Below, piece after piece: positions 6,975 through 11,423 of a stretch of DNA of 11,423 bases. The notes beneath the pieces were generated by a model, which searched no databases, was not told the DNA's origin, and worked only from the letters and a program-made list of their open reading frames with translations. Where the stretch lies: the NCBI GenBank assembly GCA_026225435.1, contig JAMFST010000675.1, positions 1 through 11,423 of the forward strand. The letters are read 5' to 3'. How positions within the stretch are numbered: the stretch's first letter is position 1; every line of letters starts with the position of its first letter. Source of the DNA: Labilithrix luteola. GTDB taxonomy: Bacteria; Myxococcota_A; Polyangia; Polyangiales; Polyangiaceae. A program made the position numbers and the translations under genes.

Positions 6975-8183
6975 CTACCGCAGCACCTCGTACACCGGCA
7001 GCTGAAGCGAGGTGTGCACGCGTCGCGACTCTTCGCCCCGCGCGTCCGGTTTTCCCGAACGCTGCATCGCGAAGAGCGCCTGGTTGCGGGCTTCGAGCTC
7101 GGCCGGGGTGCGCGGCAGGAGACGGCTGCCGCCGGAAGCGGCGCGCGCCTGGTTCGCCTCGACGAAGGGGCGGGTGAGCCGCTCGTAGGCCGCGAAGGCG
7201 TCCGTCGGATCGGCGTGCGTCGCCAGCTCGCCGGCCAGCACGTAGGCGCCGATCATCGCCAGGCTGGTGCCTTGCCCCGACAGGAACGACGGGGCATGCG
7301 CGGCGTCGCCGACCAGCACCACGCGCCCCGACGACCAGCGCGGCACGTGAACCTGGGCGACCGTGTCGAAGTAGAGATCGTCGGAGCGCCGCATCGCCTC
7401 GAGCAGCTGCGGCACCTTCCAGCCGCCGCCGGCGAAGGCGTCCGTGGTTCGCCGGAGCTGCTCCTCGGCGTCGAGCTGGGCCGGGAACCTGCGCTCGTCG
7501 GCGAAGCTCAGGAAGGCGAACAGGGTGTCGCTGTCGCCGATCGCGTAGAGCGCCGCCGTGCGCCCCGGCTCGGAGTGGACGAAGGCTTCGTGCGACAGCC
7601 CGTCGGTGTTGGGCAGCGAGAAGACGTTGAAGCGAGAGCCGAGGTAGCGGTCGAACTGCGCCTCGTCCCCGAATACCTGCGCGCGGGTGCTCGAGTGGAT
7701 CCCGTCGGCGCCGACGACGACGTCGAACCGACCGCGCGTGCCGGTCGCGAAGCGGATCTCCACGCCGTCGCCCGTGTCGTCGAGCGCGGCGATCGACTCG
7801 CCGAAGCGGTAGCGGATGGCTGCGTCGTTCCTGGTCAGCTCGTGGAGCAGGGTCGTGAGGCTCCCGCGCGGCACCTCCACGTCGTGCCCGGAGACGCCGC
7901 CGGTCATGTCCTCGGGCGTGATGACGCCGATCGGCGCGCCGTCCGCACCGACGAAGGTCATCCTGCGCGAGTCGACGTGAGCCGCGCGCAGCTGGGGCAG
8001 GAGCCCCATCCTGGCGACGACGTCGATCGCGGGTCCGCGCAGGTCGACCGGGTAGCCGCCGCTGCGAAGGGCGCCGGCGCGCTCGACCACGGTGACGTCG
8101 AAGCCGCGGCGCGCGAGCCAGTAGGCGAGGGCCGGCCCGGCGATGCTGGCGCCGGAGATCAAGACAGAGCGAGGGATGCACAT
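6975..8183 (-). CDS. FAD-dependent monooxygenase (FAD_binding_3 / TetX-like)
   Basis: The protein is 402 residues, normal for the PF01494 class A flavoprotein hydroxylases. All three FAD signatures are present: the Rossmann GxGxxG variant GASIAG (11-16) with E34-R35 for the ribose, the DG motif (GADGIHSSTR, D160-G161), and the GD motif (VLVGDAAHAPSFLSGQGTSLA, D293). Such enzymes use NAD(P)H and O2 to hydroxylate small aromatic or polycyclic compounds, including antibiotics, in the cytoplasm. The substrate cannot be read from the sequence. The start is ATG at 8183; there is no clear ribosome site, and an operator-like palindrome begins six bases upstream. It is divergent from a TetR gene, the usual layout for an enzyme induced by its substrate, and first in a unit with the exported protein and the CoA hydrolase. 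Confidence 0.93.
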   Translation of the reverse strand: MCIPRSVLISGASIAGPALAYWLARRGFDVTVVERAGALRSGGYPVDLRGPAIDVVARMGLLPQLRAAHVDSRRMTFVGADGAPIGVITPEDMTGGVSGHDVEVPRGSLTTLLHELTRNDAAIRYRFGESIAALDDTGDGVEIRFATGTRGRFDVVVGADGIHSSTRAQVFGDEAQFDRYLGSRFNVFSLPNTDGLSHEAFVHSEPGRTAALYAIGDSDTLFAFLSFADERRFPAQLDAEEQLRRTTDAFAGGGWKVPQLLEAMRRSDDLYFDTVAQVHVPRWSSGRVVLVGDAAHAPSFLSGQGTSLAMIGAYVLAGELATHADPTDAFAAYERLTRPFVEANQARAASGGSRLLPRTPAELEARNQALFAMQRSGKPDARGEESRRVHTSLQLPVYEVLR

Positions 8184-8188
8184 GATCG

Positions 8189-8210
8189 TAAGATGCGCGC
8201 TCGCATCTTA
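8189..8210. promoter_or_regulatory. Operator 1, probable TetR-protein site
   Basis: TAAGATGC-N6-GCATCTTA is a perfect palindrome, with the arms extending one further base inwards. It ends six bases before the ATG of the monooxygenase, so a bound regulator would cover its start region. The half-sites are the same as those of operator 2. Confidence 0.8.
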
Positions 8211-8221
8211 TGTGGTGCATT

Positions 8222-8243
8222 TAAGATGCATCACCGCATCTTA
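8222..8243. promoter_or_regulatory. Operator 2, probable TetR-protein site
   Basis: TAAGATGC-N6-GCATCTTA has the same 8-bp half-sites as operator 1 but an unrelated 6-bp centre; an outer T/A pair extends each arm by one base. It lies 33 bp from operator 1 (about three helical turns), so both would be bound on the same DNA face. It ends three bases before the GGAGG ribosome site of the TetR gene. Confidence 0.8.
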
Positions 8244-8253
8244 ATGGAGGACA

Positions 8254-8832
8254 ATGGACCACATGAAAGCCAGCCGTCGCCGCGGGACGGCGGTGGAAGA
8301 CGCCATCCTTGACGCCGCGTGGGACGAGATCCTCGAGCACGGCTATTCCGGCCTGACGCTCGCAGCGGTCGCCGCGCGTGCCGGGACGAGCCGGCCCGTC
8401 CTGAGCCGCCGCTGGCCGGATCGGCTCGCGCTGGTGACCGCCGCGCTGAAGCGCTTCCTCGCGCTCCACCCCATCACGGTGCCGGATCTCGGCTCGGTGC
8501 GCGCCGATCTGATCTCGCTGCTCCGGCAGTTCTCCGCGCGCGGTACCCCGGCGCGCTTCCGGGTGATGCTCCAGATGAGCGCTGACCTCGTCGAAGCGGG
8601 GTCCAGCTTCTCCTGGCTCCACGCGCAGATCACCGAGCGCGGGCGGCTCGAGACGATCCTGCAGCGCGGCGTCGAGCGCGGAGAGATCGATCCGGCGAAG
8701 CTCAGGCCCCGGATCACGTCGCTCCCCGCGGATCTCATGCGCCACGAGATCCTGATGACGCTCGAGGGTGTGCCCGACGCGGTCATCGAGGAGATCGTGG
8801 ACCGGATCTTCCTTCCGCTGGTGCGTCCTTAA
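8254..8832 (+). CDS. TetR/AcrR-family transcriptional repressor
   Basis: The protein is 192 residues. The N-terminal DNA-binding domain is typical: helix 1 AVEDAILDAAWDEILEHGYSG (13-33), then the helix-turn-helix at about 35-56 (LTLAAVAARAGTSRPVLSRRWPDR). The remainder is the helical ligand-binding and dimer domain, which is variable in this family and gives no ligand. GGAGG ends three bases before the ATG at 8254 and 12 before an in-frame ATG at 8263, so either could be used; the choice changes only three residues. The gene diverges from the FAD monooxygenase across two identical half-site palindromes, the standard arrangement for a repressor that controls itself and a neighbouring enzyme and is released by the enzyme's substrate. 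Confidence 0.93.
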   Translation: MDHMKASRRRGTAVEDAILDAAWDEILEHGYSGLTLAAVAARAGTSRPVLSRRWPDRLALVTAALKRFLALHPITVPDLGSVRADLISLLRQFSARGTPARFRVMLQMSADLVEAGSSFSWLHAQITERGRLETILQRGVERGEIDPAKLRPRITSLPADLMRHEILMTLEGVPDAVIEEIVDRIFLPLVRP

Positions 8833-8863
8833 GAACCGGTGCCGCGAGCCGTCTTCTTCCGAC

Positions 8864-9271
8864 GTGCTCAATCCCGTCGCCTCCGCCTACTCCAACGCCC
8901 CGGTCGTCCTCGTGGTGGAGGACGACGCTCTCCAGCGCGCCAGCTTGGTGAGCAGCCTCGGCAAGGAGTACACCGTCTACGAAGCGTGCGACGGCCTCGC
9001 CGCGCTGCAGGCGCTCGGGGAGATGCCGCGGCCGGCGGTGATCGTCTGCGACGCGAACATGCCGCGCATGGACGGCCTGACCTTCGCGCGCGCCATCAAG
9101 TCGCACGAGCGGATGCGCGGAATCCCGCTGCTCATGACCACCGCGCGCATCAAGCCGCTCGACGTCCTCGCCGGCATCAACGCCGGCGTCCGCCACTACC
9201 TACCCAAGCCGATCGACATGCGCGACCTGCTCGAGAAGGTGAAGCACGACGTGGGCAGCGCCAAGGGCTGA
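8864..9271 (+). CDS. Single-domain response regulator (CheY-like receiver)
   Basis: The protein is about 135 residues from the GTG at 8864, the only sensible in-frame start after the TetR stop 31 bp upstream; no ribosome site is obvious. It is a complete receiver domain: acidic pair D20-D21 (VVEDDALQR), phospho-acceptor D63 (VIVCDANMPRMDG), switch residue T93 and K115 (LPKPIDMRDLL). The spacings from D63 (+30 and +52) equal those in CheY. There is no output domain, so it must act by protein contact, as in chemotaxis-like or phosphorelay systems. No histidine kinase is encoded nearby. It may be read through from the TetR gene, but no functional tie is evident. Confidence 0.9.
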   Translation: MLNPVASAYSNAPVVLVVEDDALQRASLVSSLGKEYTVYEACDGLAALQALGEMPRPAVIVCDANMPRMDGLTFARAIKSHERMRGIPLLMTTARIKPLDVLAGINAGVRHYLPKPIDMRDLLEKVKHDVGSAKG

Positions 9272-9429
9272 CCGTCCCGCTGGCGGCCGGCGCCGTCTCG
9301 CGCGGATGCGGTCGCTCCACGCTCGCCGTGGGCGCGCATGTCGAGCACCGGGCCGCGCTCGGGCTCCCCGGTCAGCGACACGAGCAGGCCGAGAGAAGAC
9401 GCGGCGAGGGCGAAGTGAGAGGCGTGCAT
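9196..9429 (-). CDS. Possible small exported protein (doubtful)
   Basis: The frame has 77 codons from an ATG at 9429. Codons from 9429 to about 9272 have mostly G or C in third position, and the start MHASHFALAASSLGLLVSLTG looks like a short signal sequence, although it lacks a basic residue. Against it, no ribosome site precedes the ATG, and the last 25 or so codons run antisense to the end of the response regulator. It could be the remnant of a decayed gene. Nothing in it is recognised. Confidence 0.25.
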   Translation of the reverse strand: MHASHFALAASSLGLLVSLTGEPERGPVLDMRAHGERGATASARDGAGRQRDGQPLALPTSCFTFSSRSRMSIGLGR

Positions 9430-9569
9430 ACGAAGCTGCCGCGCGAGTGGATGCAGCACCCGCGCGGCAGGCTGTTCTTGCCAAGCCGCGGTCGCGCTAT
9501 CCAGCCTCGCTGCGCACACGGACGGTTGCCCATCTGGCAAATCAGCCGGATGCGTGCGATGCGAGAGGG
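9272..9569. other. 298-bp stretch without a confident gene
   Basis: Bases 9272-9429 may hold the doubtful minus-strand small gene. Bases 9430-9569 are less GC-rich and look intergenic, presumably with the promoter of the gene at 9570. They contain TTGCC-N5-GGCAA (9526-9540), an inverted repeat that could be a protein-binding site. TGGCA sequences here do not have the spacing of a sigma-54 promoter. Confidence 0.4.
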
Positions 9570-10136
9570 ATGCGCGTCTCCGTCCTCGCCGTTTCCGCCG
9601 GGGCGACGCTGGCCGCGATGGCCGTCGGCCTCAGCTGGCATCACGAGCGCGATCAGGCGGCGGCGGTCCGCGAGCTGACGAGCGAGGTCGCCGCGTTGCG
9701 CTCCCAGCTGGCGAGCTCGGCGGCGTCCGCGTCCGCCCCGCCGGCCGCCACCTGCGCCGGTCTGCGGACGGCCGAAACCGAGGTGCCGGTCGGCGGAGCG
9801 GTGGATGCGGGCCCGGCCAGCGTCGCCGCGCGCGCTCCCGGGCTCATCGTGCCGCGGGGGGAAGCGCCGCTGCCGCCGGTGGTGATCGAGCCGCGGGTGG
9901 GCGATGGCGGGCGGCCGATGAGCGCCGAGCAAGCCGCGTCCCTGGCGCGGGCCACGGATCTGGTGGACGCCGCCCTCCGCCGCGGCACCATCACCCGCGC
10001 CGAGATGGCCAGCCTCCGCGCGCGCATCGACGCCGCCGGCCGCTCCGAGGAGACGGAGGCGTTGCGCGCGGAGATCGCCGATGCGATCAACCAGGGGCAG
10101 GTCGTGGCCGAGCGCCCACCGGCCGTCTGGCACTGA
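9570..10136 (+). CDS. Small membrane-anchored coiled-coil protein, unknown function
   Basis: The protein is 188 residues. The ATG at 9570 is taken because a hydrophobic anchor starts at once (VSVLAVSAGATLAAMAVGLSW, about 3-24), followed by a short coiled coil (AAAVRELTSEVAALRSQLAS). A low-complexity Ala/Pro/Val linker leads to a C-terminal helical part with the charged repeat-like segments AEMASLRARIDAAG and EETEALRAEIADAINQGQ. AGAGGG directly abuts the ATG, closer than ideal. The domain after the anchor probably lies in the periplasm. I recognise no family. It ends 69 bp before the ECF sigma gene on the same strand. Confidence 0.65.
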   Translation: MRVSVLAVSAGATLAAMAVGLSWHHERDQAAAVRELTSEVAALRSQLASSAASASAPPAATCAGLRTAETEVPVGGAVDAGPASVAARAPGLIVPRGEAPLPPVVIEPRVGDGGRPMSAEQAASLARATDLVDAALRRGTITRAEMASLRARIDAAGRSEETEALRAEIADAINQGQVVAERPPAVWH

Positions 10137-10160
10137 GAAATCGACCGCGTCGGCTCGGCC

Positions 10161-10215
10161 GGACGTGACGATCGCGCCCGCGCGGGCGAATCACTCCGAA
10201 AGGACGTGACGAACG
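10161..10215. repeat. 14-bp near-identical direct repeat before the ECF gene
   Basis: GGACGTGACGATCG (10161-10174) and GGACGTGACGAACG (10202-10215) match at 13 of 14 bases and start 41 bp apart, about four helical turns. The second copy covers the proposed GTG start. A perfect palindrome lies between them. They could be operators, or a local duplication of the translation start region. Confidence 0.55.
10175..10188. promoter_or_regulatory. 14-bp perfect palindrome upstream of ECF sigma gene
   Basis: CGCCCGCGCGGGCG equals its own reverse complement and lies midway between the two direct repeats, ten bases before the AAAGGA ribosome site. As RNA it could form only a 5-bp stem with a 4-nt loop. 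An operator or a weak terminator of the preceding gene are both possible. Confidence 0.35.
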
Positions 10216-10754
10216 TGGCGAGCTCGGAAGACCGATTTCTCGCGCTCGTCTCCGCGCACCTGGGGCTCCTGTATCGCGTCGCCGGCGGCTACTGCCGCGC
10301 GCCCGAGGAGCGCCGGGACCTGATGCAGGAGATGGTGCTGCAGCTGTGGCGCTCGTTCCCCCGCTACGAGGAGCGGATCCGCTTCTCCACCTGGATGTAC
10401 CGGGTCGCGCTGAACGTCGCGGTCTCGTTCTACCGGGGCGAGCGCCGGCGCGTGCGCGACACCGACGCGCTGGAGGAGCTGGCGGACATAGGGCTCGAGC
10501 TGAGCGCCGCCGACGCGGTGAGCGAGAGCGTGAGCGACGATGCGCGCCTCCTGCGCGCCCTGATCCAGGAGCTTCCTCCCGTCGATCGCGCGCTCGTCCT
10601 CTACCTCGACGGCCACGGGCACGAGGAGACGGCGGAGATCGTCGGCCTGTCGCCCACCAATGTCTCGACCCGCCTCCATCGCCTGAAGGACAGGTTGCAA
10701 CAGCGCTTCGACGCAGTGAGTCGCGCGCCCGCACGCGAAAGGAACGACCCATGA
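10206..10754 (+). CDS. ECF-type (sigma-70 family) RNA polymerase sigma factor
   Basis: The protein is 182 residues, the usual ECF length. Region 2 spans about 20-85: the core-binding part (EERRDLMQEMVLQLWRSFPRY) and the -10-recognising part (FSTWMYRVALNVAVSFYRGERRR, with the hallmark STW and N70). Region 4 spans about 113-170 (LLRALIQELPPVDRALVLYLDGHGHEETAEIVGLSPTNVSTRLHRLKDRL), containing the -35-reading helix-turn-helix. There is no region 1.1 or 3. The start is GTG at 10206 or GTG at 10215; AAAGGA (10199-10204) is one base from the first and ten from the second, so the second may be the real one. Its stop overlaps the next gene by four bases (ATGA, 10751-10754), suggesting a coupled regulator. 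Confidence 0.93.
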   Translation: MTNVASSEDRFLALVSAHLGLLYRVAGGYCRAPEERRDLMQEMVLQLWRSFPRYEERIRFSTWMYRVALNVAVSFYRGERRRVRDTDALEELADIGLELSAADAVSESVSDDARLLRALIQELPPVDRALVLYLDGHGHEETAEIVGLSPTNVSTRLHRLKDRLQQRFDAVSRAPARERNDP

Positions 10755-11254
10755 AGACGATCGACGATCTCGGAGACGAGCTGCGGCAAGTCGCGCGGCG
10801 AGCGGACGACGCCGTGCGCCTCGATCTCTCCGCCCTGGGAGCTCGCCGGCGAAAGAAGACCCGCTCCGCGCTGCAGCGCCTGCGGCTCGCGCTGACGGCG
10901 GAGCTGGTGCTCGACGCGGCCGCCCTGATCGCGCTCGGCTCCTTCCTCGCCGCGCACCTGACCGAGCCGAGGTTCGCGCTGTGCGCCCTCGTGCTGCACC
11001 TGGTGGTCATCGCTCAGGTGATCGCCGTGGTGCGCCAGCTCGTCGGGCTGCGCGGGCTCGACCTCGCCGGCCCGGTCGTGCCGCTGCAGCGCCGCCTGGA
11101 GACCTTGCGGGCCGAGCGCATCCGGCTCACGAAGGCGACCCTGCTCGTGGCGCCGCTGCTCCGCCGGCTCGCGCGCGATCTGGCGGGGCACAACCTCTCT
11201 GCCGCCCAGACCTTCCTCGACGAGCTGACGGAGATGGAGACCGCCGAGCGCTGA
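10751..11254 (+). CDS. Two-helix membrane protein, candidate anti-sigma partner
   Basis: The protein is 167 residues, with its start overlapping the ECF sigma stop (ATGA), so the two are translationally coupled. Residues 1-45 are cytosolic, helical and basic (…GARRRKKTRSALQRLR). Two hydrophobic helices follow at about 46-68 and 75-94. The remainder is amphipathic and charged (VPLQRRLETLRAERIRLTKATLL…) and ends in helix. The zinc anti-sigma motif (H-x3-C-x2-C) is absent. Similar two-helix proteins follow ECF genes elsewhere and are often annotated as hypothetical. A role as membrane anti-sigma factor is inferred from position, coupling and topology only. Confidence 0.7.
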   Translation: MKTIDDLGDELRQVARRADDAVRLDLSALGARRRKKTRSALQRLRLALTAELVLDAAALIALGSFLAAHLTEPRFALCALVLHLVVIAQVIAVVRQLVGLRGLDLAGPVVPLQRRLETLRAERIRLTKATLLVAPLLRRLARDLAGHNLSAAQTFLDELTEMETAER

Positions 11255-11281
11255 GCGCTGAACGGGGTCGACGCTCAGCGC
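11248..11281. terminator. Bidirectional terminator-like hairpin
   Basis: GCGCTGAGCG (11248-11257) and CGCTCAGCGC (11272-11281) are perfect complements around a 14-nt loop. The arms contain the TGA of the membrane protein gene (11252-11254) and the TGA of the convergent peptidase gene (11277-11275). It is GC-rich and stable, but no T-tract follows. The position between convergent genes favours a shared terminator. Confidence 0.5.
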
Positions 11282-11423
11282 GCGCGCAGGTCGTCGGCCA
11301 GATATTTGTACAGGCAGATGGCGCTCTTGGTCGCCTTCTCGAAGTCGCCGAGGTCGAGCGACTCGTTCTCGCCGTGGGCGTTGGTGTACGGATCTTCCAC
11401 GCCGATGAGGAGCGCGGGGACGC
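11275..11423 (-). CDS. M20-family metallopeptidase, C-terminal fragment
   Basis: Only the last 49 codons are in the window; the gene continues beyond 11423. The visible end, [22 protein letters not shown]…[20 protein letters not shown], matches the C-terminus of M20/M25/M40 peptidases and amidohydrolases. In these the His in NAHGENESL is a metal ligand of the two-zinc site, and the final helix closes the catalytic domain. Such enzymes cleave dipeptides, acyl-amino acids or related amides. The subfamily cannot be set from this piece. It converges on the ECF partner gene, with 20 bp between the stop codons. Confidence 0.8.
   Translation of the reverse strand, partial: VPALLIGVEDPYTNAHGENESLDLGDFEKATKSAICLYKYLADDLRAR

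Larger units (their letters stand above)
8184..8253. promoter_or_regulatory. Divergent promoter region of monooxygenase and tetR gene
   Basis: This is the 70-bp gap between two divergent starts, markedly A/T-richer than either gene. It carries the two operator-like palindromes listed separately. GGAGG (8246-8250) serves the plus-strand gene. TAAGAT-like hexamers inside the palindromes could act as -10 elements, but I could not assign -35/-10 pairs with confidence. Confidence 0.75.

Noticed and set aside
4591..7005. 804-codon open frame on the plus strand
   Set aside because: It is antisense to the exported protein and NUDIX genes, has Arg/Glu/Asp/Val-rich composition typical of GC-rich shadow frames, and shows no domain motifs.
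4615..8220. A single 1201-residue protein covering both the monooxygenase region and the exported protein
   Set aside because: The first 440 or so codons are a shadow frame of the monooxygenase. A signal peptide at the ATG at 6900 marks the true start.
6927..8312. 461-codon open frame on the plus strand
   Set aside because: It is antisense to the FAD monooxygenase, whose three FAD motifs fix the true strand.
9470..9560. Sigma-54 type promoter (TGGCA … GC)
   Set aside because: TGGCA elements occur on both strands, but the GC element is not at the required distance.

Overview
The window is very GC-rich, with G or C at most third codon positions, and reads like a Myxococcota (myxobacterial) chromosome. 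It carries a Myxococcus-type TIGR02266 PilZ domain, a eukaryote-like Ser/Thr kinase fragment fused to a von Willebrand A domain, an ECF sigma factor and several large secreted or low-complexity proteins. The lineage is inferred from gene content and composition, not from a marker gene. No tRNA, rRNA, CRISPR array or insertion sequence was recognised.

Layout. Bases 1 to about 239 differ from the rest: 59% GC against 77% in the next 240 bases (hand count), with an unrelated reading frame on the minus strand. At about 228-245 this abuts the middle of a kinase gene that lacks its N-lobe and catalytic loop. That gene continues to 1589 as kinase C-lobe, membrane helix and VWA domain. A small minus-strand PilZ gene follows. 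It is divergent from a larger PilZ gene (2076-4028) whose product has a TIGR02266 domain, a disordered linker, one membrane helix and a Thr/Ala-rich tail.

The minus strand from 8183 down to 4025 looks like one transcription unit: FAD monooxygenase, a 761-residue exported beta-rich protein, and a NudL-type CoA diphosphatase whose GTG start overlaps the preceding stop. It is divergent from a TetR-family gene. The 70-bp gap between them holds two copies of the same 22-bp operator-like palindrome, 33 bp apart, so the TetR protein probably represses both itself and the unit.

Downstream on the plus strand are a single-domain response regulator, a poorly coding stretch of about 300 bp, a small membrane-anchored coiled-coil protein, and an ECF sigma factor overlapping (ATGA) a gene for a two-helix membrane protein that may be its anti-sigma factor. 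The window ends in the C-terminus of an M20-family peptidase on the minus strand. A perfect 10-bp inverted repeat spanning both stop codons separates these last two genes.

Main points of interest: the foreign or chimeric left end, the kinase-VWA fusion, the PilZ protein with a Thr/Ala tail, the paired TetR operators with the odd monooxygenase / exported protein / CoA hydrolase unit, and a direct repeat and palindrome in front of the ECF gene.
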